Below are positions 12,726 through 24,849 of a stretch of 64,000 nucleotides of DNA, piece by piece. A program made the position numbers and the translations under genes. The notes under the pieces were generated by a model. It saw only the letters and a list, made by a program, of their open reading frames with translations. It searched no databases and was not told the DNA's origin. Each line of letters opens with the position of its first letter. Positions within the stretch are counted from its first letter, which is position 1. This stretch comes from Eleusine coracana subsp. coracana (Eukaryota; Streptophyta; Magnoliopsida; Poales; Poaceae), in NCBI GenBank assembly GCA_032690845.1, contig CM064427.1, forward strand, positions 10,427,501 through 10,491,500, written 5' to 3'.

Positions 12726-12968
12726 TGTTGTAAAACGCTTATGGATCAGGCCCACCTTCTAGAAGAAGGACTCCTGGCCCATGTGAGCTCCTTATCTAAT
12801 TTTAGCCCAACATGAAGTAGGATTTTCCCCTTATAAATAGTTGAGGAGACACCCCTTTGTAATTTCACCAGAATTATTCAATAAAAAATTTCGTCTCCCC
12901 TATTGTTGTTATTTTTAGTTTTGTTTTCTACTTCGATCTACATGCCTGCGATCATCGATAACTCAACA
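12726..12968 (+). repeat. 3' LTR of copia element 1
   Basis: 243 bp, TGTTGTAAAACGC to AACTCAACA, preceded by a polypurine tract. It contains CTTATAAATAG as a likely TATA box and AATAAAAAATT as a polyadenylation-like region. It has the same length as both LTRs of element 2. Confidence 0.88.
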
Positions 12969-13199
12969 CTCCCGTTCTCCTCGACCAACAGCTGGCCAGC
13001 TGAGGCAATTTACGCTTCTTTACTGACAGGCTTTGAGAACGTAAAAATTTCCGTGGCCAACACAAAGTTCTAAGAGCATCTTCAGTGAAAGCTTTCAAAT
13101 GTAACGTCACCTATTTTTATAATTGAGAGGTGGATCTTAATTAAGAGTCCAAATTTATTTCCAACTCTATTAGAGCTTCCTAAAATCTCGCTCTCATTT

Positions 13200-13870
13200 T
13201 TGTTCTGACATACAGGGGCCGCATGTTAGTGTCACAAAACATCTCTTACGAATGGGGCTCGTTTGTCAATGGCTTGGCAACAAACAGGGCTCGTCACAGA
13301 GGAGACAAGGGCAGGCTTGCCGCCGACAGGGGAGGCGCATGGGCTGCCATAGAGATGCGGAGGTAGAAGGCGGTGCCACGATGAGCCTGATCGTGCTCGA
13401 TGGCAGAGCTCTGTGGGCCAGATGTGTCGTCAAGCCCGCGTATGTGTTCGCGTCGTCGGGCAAAGGGAGGAGGACGACGGCGAGATCCAATGCACGGTGG
13501 CTCGCCGCACTGCGCTCGCGAGATCCGATGGGGAGGCGAGCTCTTGTGCGATTAGAAGGAGCTGGGCCACTGTTGCTACCAGTGCCCGAGCCCATGCTCG
13601 CCACCACCAGTGGCTCTGTGCGCGTGAACCCGTCGTCACCAGCGCCCTGCGCGCGCTACCATGGGGAGCTGTTGTGGAGATCCGGCGGGGGAGGGGGGAG
13701 GGATGGCGAGTGGCCTTGTCGATGTGGTCGTCGCGGGCAGCGAGGAGGGCGAGAAGGAGAGGCTAGCCGCCGCCCGCCTCTCCTCCTCCGCACCTCTCCC
13801 GCCGGCGCCTCTTGCTCCCGGGGCCGCACTCCGCACCTCGTTTGCCTTGTATGATGGTAAGTGCTGGTTA
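13200..13870 (+). other. GC-rich stretch upstream of Harbinger ORF1
   Basis: Sharply GC-rich compared with its surroundings and open in several overlapping frames on both strands, none resembling a protein I know. A plausible splice pair (GGTAAGTGC near 13857, TTTACGCAG near 13943) could join it to the ORF1 frame, so it may be a 5' exon or a captured host fragment. Undecided. Confidence 0.3.
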
Positions 13871-13975
13871 TGGGCTTAACTAGTTCTATTTAGCTGCACA
13901 TATTTTGAACATGTAAATGTAACTGATCATCTAATTTACGCAGGGCGATATGCTAAAGGAAGAAGCTGCCGTGGC

Positions 13976-14635
13976 ATGGATCATTACACAAATAAGGCCA
14001 AACAACATGTACAAGTTGTTGGATCATATTCACCACCATATTATGTCTCAGATTTGCAGTTTCACTCATCAGCACCTACCGTACCTGTTGTATGTGCATC
14101 ATCCTTGAATTTTGAAATTGAAGAAGGGGGCAGCAGGGATGAAACCAACTGGTTTCATACTGATGAATTGAGTCAGTTCTCAAGTCAAGTAAATGATTCT
14201 GCATTTCTTGAGTCAGTAGAAGGAGCACAAGAACTGCATTCCACCGATCAACCAACAGTTATGTTAGAACAATTTCCAGCAGTACCACCGAGGAATGTCA
14301 GGCCTTCTACTTCAACTCCACAAGTGCCAGATAAAAGGCTGCCAAAAAAGAAAAAAACTAGCACCTCAACTTCAACCCAAGATTTTCACGAGAAATATTT
14401 GAAGCTGAAACAAGAAGAGATTGATCGTTTTGCAGCTATTGAAGAGAAGAAATTGGACGATCCCTACAGCATTAATAATTGTATCAGAGTAGTTGAGGGG
14501 ATGGGTGAATTACTCAAGATAGAAGAAATGATCAAGGCAGCAGATATCTTCAAAGACAATCCACGAAACAGGGAAGTATTCCTATCATTTAGTAATGCTG
14601 AAATACGATTGGCATGGTTGCGTGAACAACTTTAG
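13976..14635 (+). CDS. Harbinger ORF1, Myb/SANT-like accessory protein (C-terminal part)
   Basis: An uninterrupted 219-residue frame. The last 85 residues (from DFHEKYLKLKQEEIDRFAAI, through EEKKLDDPYSI, to NREVFLSFSNAEIRLAWLRE) match the C-terminal region common to PIF/Harbinger ORF1 proteins, which bind element ends and help the transposase. A basic KRLPKKKKTSTSTST segment near residues 122-136 may be a nuclear localisation signal. The N-terminal Myb/SANT helices are not visible, so this is either a later exon or a truncated copy. It ends 40 bp from the convergent transposase remnant. Confidence 0.7.
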   Translation: MDHYTNKAKQHVQVVGSYSPPYYVSDLQFHSSAPTVPVVCASSLNFEIEEGGSRDETNWFHTDELSQFSSQVNDSAFLESVEGAQELHSTDQPTVMLEQFPAVPPRNVRPSTSTPQVPDKRLPKKKKTSTSTSTQDFHEKYLKLKQEEIDRFAAIEEKKLDDPYSINNCIRVVEGMGELLKIEEMIKAADIFKDNPRNREVFLSFSNAEIRLAWLREQL

Positions 14636-14675
14636 CTTACATGACAAAGTTTAGACTAGCTTTTGTGACACAGTA

Positions 14676-15912
14676 CTAGTCTAATTGCTGCAAGAAAGAG
14701 TAGCTTTCTCTTTTGTATAGAGTACTCATACTACAGTGCTCATAGCATAAGTCATAACTAGCGTGGTAGAATATATATCGTTGACCTCTTCGTCTTGTAA
14801 TGTAATTTTCCCACATTCTCTTAGCTTTGTCATCTCTGATTTCATTTCCTGCTTGACGCACATTGTTAAATATTGGCACATCATTGTTGCATTGCTCATC
14901 TCCTTGTGGTATATCCTTCGTGTTCTGTTGATTGACATCTATAGTAGCATCTTCAGGCAGCGACATCTCTCCATTATGTAGCCGTATAAAATTGTGAGTT
15001 ACACAGCAAGCTACAGTGATATCAACCCGTGTTGTGTGTCATATAATGTAGCATCTTTCAGTATGAGATACCTCTTCTTGAGTACACCAATAATTCTCTC
15101 TACATGATTTCGTAGCTGAGCATATCGAAGGTTAAACAATTCCTTGTAATTATGTGGTTTTGAGCTGCTCTTCCTTGTTTTTGTAAATGATATCTTGTTC
15201 CGGCGATATGGAGCAAGAAATTCTGGTGTGTTAGCATAACCTGCATCTACAAGATAAAATTTACCCCGTGGCACATTAAAACCATGGTTTAGTGCATCTT
15301 GGAGAACTCTTGCATCAGAAACTGACCCCTCCCATCAAACATGCACATGCACAAACTTTAGATCAAAGTCACACGCCACCATGACATTTTGTGAGAGACC
15401 TTATTTCCTCTTCCTATATGGTTCTTCTTGTCCAAGTGAAACAGTCACAGGGATGTGAGTACCATCAATAGCGCCAATGCAATTCTGCACATATCATTTC
15501 TTATGTAATTAGTATCAAAATAATAATAAGAACTCCTATCATTATTGCAAACAAAAACTTGAATTACCTGGAAGTATGAAGCAAATTTTGGTTGTCTTAG
15601 GATACTATGTGGGTGTACAGAAGGTGGCTGAATGTAGTTGCATGTCAATTGTGTTAGAGCATTGAGAGCTGCTCGAAAGTGACGACAAATTGTTTCTCCA
15701 CTATGCTGAAAAGTATCTTGCAGTGTTCTATTGCTTGCATTTTTTGAAACTGCATACAGAAATATGCCCAATTGCTCTTCCACAGATACATACCTTGAAT
15801 GAGCAAGAAGGTTGCTTTCACGCAATCTTCGGGCCAGAGCTAGAAAAATATCCTTCTCCATGTGAAATCTGGTTTGGCACACGAGTTCATGGCCGGTAAG
15901 AGTTTCATGCAT
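14676..15912 (-). pseudogene. Harbinger DDE transposase, broken
   Basis: Cut-and-paste transposase of PIF/Harbinger (DDE_Tnp_4) type. The N-terminal part (RFHMEKDIFLALARRL, VSVEEQLGIFLYAV) runs 15912-15568. An 83-bp GT-AG intron (15485-15567) joins it to NCIGAIDGTHIPV, holding the first catalytic Asp. The second Asp is in KFYLVDAGYANTP (near 15240) and the Glu in RNHVERIIGVLKKRY (near 15090). A TAA after YRKRK and a TGA before WEGSVSD interrupt the frame, and a shift near 15030 leads into the C-terminal NFIRLHNGEMSLPED part. The catalytic triad survives, but the gene cannot make a full protein. Confidence 0.82.
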
Positions 15913-16470
15913 GTATGTGGTTCTACTTCTAATAGAAGTGTGTATTGGCTGTTTTTCTGATGCTTGAGAAGAACTACCTTTCTCTAATGTGGGCAGTATG
16001 CAAAAAATGAATTCATCATCATTTTTTTGATCTGTGATGGTAGTTTGGATTCATAGGAAGGAATAATATTTGGTATATACTACCCAGTGGACAAAAGAAG
16101 CAACTGGATGAACAAGAATCGGAAATATGGCTATGTGTGTTGCTGTATGTGGAATGGATCGTGTGCATCTTAGTGACTTATATAGCAACAAAAAGGTGAG
16201 TGCATTAGCAGATTGTGCAACGATCATGTGTACAACGGTCATGTGTGCAACGTTAAAATGACATATGTGCAACAGCTAGCTCCTTGCAAATTTAAATATT
16301 CTAACACTTTCCTGTATTCCAAACGTCAAGCTATCTCCTTTCCTCCATTTTTCATTCCTGCGATTTTCTCACCTTCTTCATTCCTGTGTTTTACTCATTT
16401 TTGTATTTTTTTTTCTGTTCCTGTGTTTTTCATTCCTTTACTGCAAACGAAGCCTCAATGAGGCTTTGAT

Positions 16471-18110
16471 AATGCATCTATAGTCACCGACAAGTTTGGA
16501 CATGTTTTGTCCTTAGGGACGAAGCTGAAATCCATATTGAGAAGTTATCATGAGCTTGACAAGCAAAATCACCAAAGCCGATGAAGTTTTGGCATATTAT
16601 ATACTGTAATCATGCAGCCCTGTCGTCATGTATACTAGTAAAACATCAAATCAAGTACTCAAATCACAACAACTATCAACACATCCTTATCTTCTGTTTT
16701 TTTCTGAAAAAATAGGATTAATACACTAATGTTTCTTTTACGAGGCTATGAGAGGCACAAGACACATGTACTGAAGATATACTCCTTAGGTGCAAGTGCA
16801 ACACAGTTCTATTGATAACCACAAAATCCACTGAAATGATATATTTTGACTTATCAACGGTTGAAAAAAAAATCTAATATACACGACATGAAAAAAAAAG
16901 GAATTGACAAGGATAATGATGAAGAAATAAAGAATAGATAATGAAACGGGGTAAATTAAATTTAGGCATCTAATTAGACTATGTAAAGTAAAAGAAATTA
17001 TTTTTACTGTTAAAATCAAGACATCCATTGCAAATGACAAAAATAAATGACATAAAAAAAATGTTGGATCCTCGAGCCCATATAAGGACACTTACGGCCT
17101 TAATGACTGTAGAAACTCCAACCCTATTGCATCGGGTCAACCCAATAAGAAAATAAAAATGATCGCTTAATTGTAAATCACATCCCATATCTCAATCATA
17201 GTTGAATATTTCACCCATAAGTTAGTTTGTGATAAAAAAAAAAACTACTCACGCTACCCCAAAGTAGGTTGAAACGACCCCACTCATAGGTTCTTTGTCA
17301 ACTAGGCTAAAAAATACCATCAAATTCACACATATTTGATTAATTCAACATATTTTTGTTTAGTTGAAGTTGCCAATGGTTTTCTTATCAAACTTACCAA
17401 ATTTTAGAAGTATAACTTTTAGTCTTTTTAGAGAAAATGAAAATAAATCAATTAGAATTTGAACTATGTCTCACGGAGTTTGAGATTTAATATATGTCCG
17501 CTAAAATAAAATAATTAGACTCATTTGAACATTTTAACAATGTTAAACCTACTTAAATAGCTTTGTTTTGAATTTATATCGGTGAAAACATATAAAATTA
17601 ATTAATATGTATGAACTAGGGTAGTTTTTTTAATAAAATAAAGTAGAAGGAGAAGAGTCTATAGCAAAAAGACTTATAGGCTTGAGTCTCAAACTAAGTA
17701 ACATACGTGGTGGTTTATACAATTAACCGAAACTCAAAGGCTCATGGGGACCGAGGACACAAGTGTGAATGGTGGCAAAGAAAAGTGTTTCTGCACTCAT
17801 TTGACGGCCAAAAACATTGACTAAAATAAAAACATTTTCTAAGAAATATTTAGCATTATATAAATCTGTTGATGTTAAACTTTATGATTTATTTAGAAAT
17901 TGATGGTAAAAAGGTAAGTGTTTGATTTTTGATGAAATTTAAACAATAATAATTACGAGTGTTTGGCTTTTACTAAGTGTAAATGATCTGGTTAGTTGTG
18001 ATGCCTACACCTAGGGATCTTTGCTCTTCTGTGTATCTTTCATTGTTTCTTACAAGTTTGTTTGGTTTTTGCAATTTTGTGTATGGATATATGTGGATAT
18101 GAAAGAACCG
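16471..18110. other. Gene-free AT-rich intergenic DNA
   Basis: No exon-like frame, splice series or repeat structure that I can recognise. Scattered A-runs and short AT-rich blocks only. Confidence 0.5.
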
Positions 18111-19880
18111 AGTGGTCGAAAAAGGGTTGAATTGGGAACTCTCATGATAAATTTTACTTTTAACACATTTCTACCTAGCATTTAAGTAACTCCTATACAA
18201 TTCTACCAGAGACACTCTAGTATGGCACGAGATTCTATTGAAAGGTAAAAACATCCTAAACATGCTAGTGATTCATCCACCAGTCAACTTCTATGTATAC
18301 TAGTGGTGAGGCAAGCAGTCAATTCGACACACTTTGTACGCAAGGAGTCATAATCATGCAGCTCTAATGACAAACCAACACGAGTAAGGAGCAATTGGTT
18401 AAGCAATAAAAACTAAAGCAATACTACTAAAACGAGATATGGAATAGTAAATGCAAGTAGTAAGGAGAAGATTTAGAGAAAGCTCATAATTTTAGCCCGA
18501 GGTATCAGAATGATGGTGACTTCCTCTAGTACTCGTTGGATCGACTCCAGTCAGAGTATTGATCTCTCCCACCACAAAACGGTGAAGTCCTTGCACATAA
18601 TCTTGCATCACTCCCGGAGTGACGATGTGGTTGAGTGATCACTACTCCTCGAGCATGAGCTTGCCTCCCTCAAAGACTTGTTGCACTCTTCTAGAATATG
18701 CACTGAGCGCTCTCTTCTTGATGCTTCTTTTGAAGACGAGCTCTAACCTTTTACAAACTTATGACAACCTTCACAACCAATCACACTTAATAGACTCAAT
18801 CACCAATACCTAACCGATTTAGGTCTTGTCATAGACCAAAAGTAACAATACTAATTACTCTCTACAATCATTTTAGGCTAGAGATGAAAAGATGCTCTTG
18901 TTACTCTCCAAGACACTCAAAGATAACTCTCCAATCTTTATCCAAGTGTTTTCTCTTCTCCTCTTGGCCTCTACAGGTTCCTCCAGCAATCTAAATGATC
19001 AAGAGAGGTCTTGAAGATCCTAACACAACTATATATAGGCTCCAACCACTCCACTGGCCGTTGTTAAAAAGCTACGAACATGTAGATCAAATCACTGTAA
19101 GATACCACCTTACATTACAATGAGTTCAGAAAACGATCACCTTACATTACGGTGACCTCGTATTCTTATGGTGACTCTGGATCTCCATTGTCTCTGTGCA
19201 CAAAATCCTCTTGGATCATCATACCGTGTGACGATCTCGCTATATCCTCACCAGGAACATACAAAATTTTGGCCAACTCTCCGCGTCATCATAGTTTATG
19301 GCGACATCGCCGTGCACTCAACGACTTCCTCCGAGTCGAAGCCAACTTCCTCTCTTATAGGTTACCGTACCTTATGTTAAGCCCACCGGAACTTCACTAG
19401 AGATGTCCAATCTCGGGTCTTCTTCGCACCTTGACTTGCCATATCCTACGGCAATCTCCTGAGCGTCATCGACTCTGTTCATCGACTTGTACACCTGTCA
19501 ATCAGCTTGTGCTACAGTTACCTCACTGTAGCTTACGGTGACTTGTCCAGAAGCTGAAACCTGTTCTCCTTAACTTCGTTTTCTTACTTCAAATCTTGGT
19601 TCATTCTTCTCCTTCTTCACTTCTAGTGTCCAAGAGACTCACTTGAGCATCCCAACATCCCTAACACTAGATAGACCTAAGAGAATGACTCGTATCCTTT
19701 TAATAGTCCGGTTTTTCCTTTGGACTCAAGGCTACAAACTAGTCAAGTGATCACACACACTTGATCTAGCTATCCTTAGTTTTGATTTATCTTCATCACC
19801 GCGACGCTCCATCAAGTTCCTCATGGCAATCCACCGAGTCCACACCGATCACCAAAGCGGTTATTAACCGTATTCATATG
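18111..19880. repeat. LTR-like fragment, family A, copy 1
   Basis: Matches 58800-59850 in direct orientation over blocks such as AGCCCGAGGTATCA and CACTCCCGGAGTGAC. Its right part (19560-19880, with GTGTCCAAGAGACTCAC and GAGCATCCCAACA) matches 58200-58640 in inverted orientation. Several TTACGGTGAC-type motifs occur within it. There is no internal coding region, so it is probably a solo or truncated LTR. Boundaries are approximate. Confidence 0.6.
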
Positions 19881-20389
19881 TTGAGTTAATAGATAATTTT
19901 TTGCCCACACAACACTCGTATAGAGGTTAAGTGTATTTCATGCTTCTCATCCAATCACCAAAACATCCAACTACATCGGATGACCATACTAGTGGCATGA
20001 TGTTTACAAGATATATATATTTGTACGGACTTTTCTAGAAAAAATTAAACATTTTTTTCTGGATTTTAGATATTTTTTTGTTCAACTATTGTATAGTAGA
20101 TCAATAATTTTATAAAACTTATGTGTGTGTATTGGATTGTTCTGGTGTCATCTGTTACTACTTGTTAGAATATTTTATGTATAGATGTCTAATCTTGCTA
20201 GAACACAACGTATAACCTTTTTATTATAACAAGTATAAATTATGTATTTTTCTGAAAGACTAACTATATACGGGGCCTCCTTTCAAAAGTAAACAGCCAG
20301 CCTCTGACAAGAGGTCCCACATACCAAGCGCTGACCCTACTGACCAGAGACAGCCATTAGCCTATAAACCCAGGCCGCATAACCCTGTG
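19881..20389. other. Intergenic DNA upstream of NHP2
   Basis: AT-rich, without a recognisable gene; the last 110 bp become GC-richer towards the NHP2 start. Confidence 0.4.
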
Positions 20390-20404
20390 AGCCCAAAACC
20401 CTAG
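20390..20404 (+). promoter_or_regulatory. Site II element plus telo-box of NHP2
   Basis: AGCCCA (reverse complement of the site II TGGGCT) at 20390-20395 runs directly into the telo-box AAACCCTAG at 20396-20404, about 75 bp before the ATG. This pairing is known from promoters of plant ribosomal-protein and ribosome-biogenesis genes, which fits an snoRNP protein. Confidence 0.65.
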
Positions 20405-20477
20405 CCGCCGTTCCAGCCAAAGCGCGCGCACACCCAGCTCGGAGGCGGCGGCGGAGAGGAAGAGAGGTAGTACGGCG

Positions 20478-23400
20478 ATGGGGAGCGACACGGAGGCAGA
20501 GAAGAAGAGGACGCCCGTGGCCCTAGCGCCCATCGCGAAGCCGCTCGCTGGCAAGAAACTCTGCAAGCGAACCCTCAAGCTCGTCCGCCGAGGTTTGACA
20601 GATCTTCTTTTTGCTCCAATCGCCGTTGGTTTCTGGCGATTCCAAACCGATTTTGTTCTTTATCTTGCAGCCTCGGAGGCCAAATGCTTGAAGCGAGGTG
20701 TCAAGGAGGTGGTCAAGAGCATTCGCCGGGGAAACAAGGGGTTCGTGGTTTCTATTGCTTTAATGTGCTCCTGCACTGCTGACTTTTTATTAATGGGAAG
20801 CTTATTGGTACATATTGTGTGAAATGGAAGCTTGTCTTAGTCATTCGCGATCATTTGTCCCGATCCAGTTTATTTCAAAAAGGTTGTCACTGACGTGGAA
20901 TCAGAAATAGTCTCTACCGTGATTTAGTAGCTTCAAGCACTAAAAATACGGGAGTAAACTTAAAAATCGACCATTATTTTTCTTTTTGAACCAAAAATCG
21001 AACATTTTGCCTGATTGAAACATTCAACTGGCCCTTAGGGTGCGCTAGCGCTTCCAAATAGACCCTATTTTAATTTTTATCTAAAAAAACATCATCTTCC
21101 AGCCAACCAGGGTTTAAAAAACCGTTTGAACCAAGGAAACCGGATCACAGTGGTTTTATGGTTTTCACGAAAACCAGAAAAACCGCTTGATAAACCGCTC
21201 AAACATCAAAAACCAAATTTGGACGAAATTTTAGAGCTAACTGGTCGGTTTCTCTGGTTTATCGCTTGGTTTTCTTGGTTTACCACTCGGTTTATTGAGA
21301 AAATGTCTTCTTTCGAAAAACCGCTTGGTTTCTCCGGTTTATCACTCGGTTTTACTGGTTTTCGAAATTACAAATTTTTTCAAATTTACAAATTTTGAAT
21401 AATAATTTGACCGAAAACCAGTCGTCCATTGAAACCGGACCGGACTGGTTTGGTTGAAAACCGTGAAAACCGACTGGTTTTCATTGGTTTTTCAATCAAT
21501 GCAGCCAACTGTCTCTAGAGGACTGTTTGGTGGAGATTGAGTTCTTTATCCGGTAGTGATTGAAGAAAGCAGTGTTTTCCTGTGTTGGATGAGGAGCCAG
21601 GCACAATTGGTTGAGGAGGATAGGTGGTGGTTAGCATGCCCAAGGGTTATGCTAGGCTAGGAAACCAAGAATGAACATAGTAATATGATTACATTACACA
21701 TGGTGCTCACCTGTCATACTCCGATGGCATTGAGCATACTCGGAGATGTAGTTGTCAGTCTTACGATCCATCCCTACCCTAATGAGAATCGGATGGTGGG
21801 AAGATGTCAACACAAACATTAAGTGTGAGATGACTGCGAAACTGTCCTGGCAGTGAGATTTTTTGTAAATTGTTCCTGGGTAAATTGGTAAATTGATTCA
21901 GGGTACAGCCATACAGGACATCGTTTGAGCAGGACCATGGAGGCATCTTGCTGGCAAGGCAAACCCATATATGGCCCTCTGGAAGGTCCCTGGTTCTCTC
22001 TTAGCCTCCAGTGGTAATTATACTGGTTCAGAACATTGGTTCTCCGTCAACTCGGTACTGGCTCCAACACAAAAAATGGACCGGAATTCAGCAAAGATGC
22101 CATATCAAGAGAGCCACACACTGAGCGCAAGAGATCTTACCTTTTCCTGGTCAACCTGACTGTCCTATTCAATGCCCCCACAATGGTCCTGGTCAACATT
22201 AGGGTACATTTGTGCTTTGTAGCTATCTACAGCCTAAGAAGCAACAATATTAGGGAAGAAATAGACAGCTTAGTGCCTAACTTATCTATAGTCCAAACAA
22301 ATAAGTTCAGCATGTGTTGCTTTCTAAAGAAATGCAGTGATATCAATGTTTTCATCTAAATTATGTTACAATGTTATTAAATGCCTCTTTTGTAATTGAA
22401 ACACAAATTGTTAGTATCCAAGGCATTTGCATCTCTCTTTAGCTATAGCTGTTTCAACAAGTAATGAGCCCAATTAGAGCGGCACGTTAGTTGTCTGCCT
22501 TATGTTTGGATTTACCAACATTCTTCCAGTGGTGAGCTTCACTGTGATTCTTTCGACCAGCTTGTTCGTGAAAGGATTGTTTACCCAAGGCTTACTAGTG
22601 TTATGGTGTCTGAACTCAGATTTAATCCGGGGCACACCTGCTTACTAATTTTTTATTCATGTCTGAACAATCTGTATTTTGATTCATGTCTGACTATCGA
22701 CATCACTTCTTTCACTTAATTTTTATGATTGTGTTGACTTTTGTTTACACTTTATCTGTGCAGGTTATGTGTGATTGCTGGCAATATTTCTCCAATTGAT
22801 GTGATAACTCATGTTCCCATTCTCTGTGAAGAAGCCAATATCCCTTACGTATATGTTCCATCAAAAGAGGTATGATGCACTGCACCTGCAATGTTCAGAT
22901 TCAATTCCTTGCATTTTTTTTCAGCAGAGATTTCTCATGTTGTGATGCACATGATAGGTGGTGACCATCATAACTCTGTTGCTATAGTTCTTCCACTCAA
23001 ATAGAAACAAGTGAAAAATAAAAATGGTTTATATTGTTTAATACCTTATTAATTGGTCTTTAATGTGTTGATCACTGAATGGGAGATGGTGTGTGTCTCC
23101 TCTGAATACATACATGTAGATTTTAGTTTGTGTTCTACAGGAAGCAGATAGACTATTCCCAACCTATTTTGTACATAATAACTTCTTTAATTCCCTTGGG
23201 TCTTGTCTGTTACAGGCCAATTCCGGTTTCAATCCACATGGTTGGGCCATAAACTTGAGCTAGATCCCCATTCCGCCCATCTTGATTGGACGAGGATTTG
23301 GCCCTCCAAACAGATCTCTAAGAAATAATATTGAATGAAAATGAAATAATATTTTCCATGAACATGTGGGAACTAAGAACTGCTGAGTTGCCCACTTCCA

Positions 23401-24406
23401 CATTGTTTCAGTGTATTTACAGCTAATTAAGAAATTTCATGTTTCAAATGGGCTTTTATTTGGTTCCTGTACTTTCCAATTTTCTTAGCAAATTTTCTCC
23501 CATCGTGAATCACTTTTTATGTCATCATGAGCCAACCAAGGGCTTATTTTCAGTTGATGGGAAATAGATAAAGAAGTATATACAATTATTAGTTTGATTC
23601 TTGCTGTTCCTAAAAAAAATGCTTTGAACTAACAGTAGCACCCAGAAATAGAAATAAATAAGCACTTTAGATGATACTTGTGAAACGAGCAACATGTTTC
23701 GAGCCATCAACACAAAATTTCTCAACACTAAAACTCACATCTTGTCCTTGTTTGGATTGCATGTTATTATTCCTTTTGTTTTAGTAGAATATCAGGACCA
23801 TTTTTATACACTTGTCCATTCTGGTCCTAATTACCTATGATTTTGTACACAAGGTTTTTTGAATATTTGCAAACTATTTGAGTGAAAAGTACCCAATTGA
23901 ACTTTTCATTTAGTTGGTGCTCCAATTGGGCAATATTACCCAATTACCCAAAGCCTCAGTACACGTGGGATGGAATTTGTGTCTGCTAGGTTCCCTTCAG
24001 ATTATTCATATTATAATGACATCAATGATTTTCTAGTGCAACTCAGTGTGAAAATTTTGTTTCCTGAAGCTGTGATAATATAATGTATGGTAAAACACCA
24101 AAAATGAAGACCAAAGAGTCTTCGAGAGCAAACAGTTCAGTAGTTTAAAACGATGCTACCAGTGATCAGCAACAAGTGCTGGATAAACGTCCATGGTACA
24201 ATCTGGAGGTTTACTGACGCACTCTGTTTACCCTTTCGTGGCAGGATCTTGCCACTGCTGGCACCACCAAGAGGCCTACATGCTGCGTCCTGGTCCTGAC
24301 CAAGCCGGCCAAGGGGGAGCTGGAGGAAGAGGTCAAGGAGAAGCTCAAGACGGACTACGACCAGGTCTTGACCGAGGTTGCCGAGGCCACGTCAGCCATG
24401 TTCTAA
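20478..24406 (+). CDS. NHP2: H/ACA snoRNP protein NHP2 (L7Ae family)
   Basis: RNA-binding core subunit of H/ACA ribonucleoproteins, which guide pseudouridylation of rRNA and snRNA in the nucleolus and Cajal bodies. Model join 20478-20592, 20671-20740, 22764-22869, 24245-24406, in frame, 150 residues, the usual plant NHP2 size. Exon 1 gives the basic tail ending in LAPIAKPLAGKKLCKRTLKL. Exons 2-3 give the L7Ae fold (CLKRGVKEVVKSIRRG, LCVIAGNISPIDVITHVPIL, CEEANIPYVYVPSKE). Exon 4 gives DLATAGTTKRPTCCVLVLTK and an acidic end. All introns are GT-AG; exon 2 ends within a run of four G, where the frame fixes the donor at 20741. The second intron (2 kb) contains an AACCGG-rich repeat. Looks intact. 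Confidence 0.93.
21100..21500. repeat. AAACCGG/CCGGTTT-rich repeat in NHP2 intron 2
   Basis: About 400 bp in which AAACCG or CGGTTT-type words recur about every 15-25 bp. They are mainly AAACCG-oriented at the left, CGGTTT in the middle and mixed at the right, so the block can fold back on itself. There is no protein. It is probably a MITE-like or satellite-derived insertion; the ends are not resolved. Confidence 0.5.
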
Positions 24407-24685
24407 GCGGCCCTACTCAGAGCCAGGGTACACCACCTGAAGGAAGGAACGGGCATAGTTTCGCGGCAATTATGGCGGCGCCTGTTGGTACAATGTTAGA
24501 CATAGTAGTAGCGTATGTGGTGACCATGGACAGACGATTTGCTCGACTTGATGTTGCCTGTTTTTGATAAAATCTTTTATTGCGTCACGGGATCCATCTC
24601 TTCTATGAACACGGCGCGGCGGGTGCAAATCAAATAGTACCACGTTACGTCGCTTTTCCCTGTTGGTGAATGATGAATATAGATA

Positions 24686-24845
24686 TACTCTCTCCGTTTA
24701 AGAATATATGGGATTCTAATTCAAAATAAGGATAGGATGAAAGGATTATTATGCTTCTATTTTTATTATATAAAAAGTCTCTCTCTCATTCAACTATATT
24801 TTATTTATTATATTTATATTTTATAAATATTTATATTATTAGAAC
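24686..24845. mobile_element. Possible Stowaway MITE remnant
   Basis: Begins TACTCTCTCCGTTTAAGAAT, close to the grass Stowaway end (TA plus CTCCCTCCGTCC), and continues AT-rich. The matching inverted end was not found. Another isolated Stowaway-like end, TACTCCCTTTG, is at 26401. Confidence 0.35.
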
Positions 24846-24849
24846 GCAT

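Larger units (their letters stand above)
6225..12968 (+). mobile_element. Ty1/copia LTR retrotransposon, element 1 (degenerate)
   Basis: Plus-oriented element with order LTR, leader, gag, protease, integrase, reverse transcriptase, RNase H, polypurine tract, LTR, the pol order of copia. Its 3' LTR matches both LTRs of the intact relative at 45383-52234. The 5' LTR is recognisable only from about 6251, with a poorly matching stretch before it, so the left boundary is approximate and no target duplication was found. Many stops and frameshifts interrupt the coding region. A polypurine tract AAGGGGAAG lies at 12717-12725. The divergent LTR pair suggests an older insertion than element 2. Confidence 0.9.
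13074..16470. mobile_element. PIF/Harbinger-like DNA transposon (degenerate)
   Basis: Contains the two genes characteristic of plant PIF/Harbinger elements, ORF1 on the plus strand and a DDE transposase on the minus strand, arranged tail to tail. A possible left terminus GAGCATCTTCAGTG follows TAA at 13071-13073; TWA targets and GAGCATCTCC-type ends are usual for the superfamily. I could not find its inverted partner, so the right limit (near a GCAAACGAAGCC motif at 16443) is a guess and the region may be a mosaic. Confidence 0.65.

Noticed and set aside
13252..13854. 200-codon open frame on the plus strand
   Set aside because: Overlapped by open frames in several other phases, Arg/Gly-rich, no known domain; described only as a GC-rich stretch.
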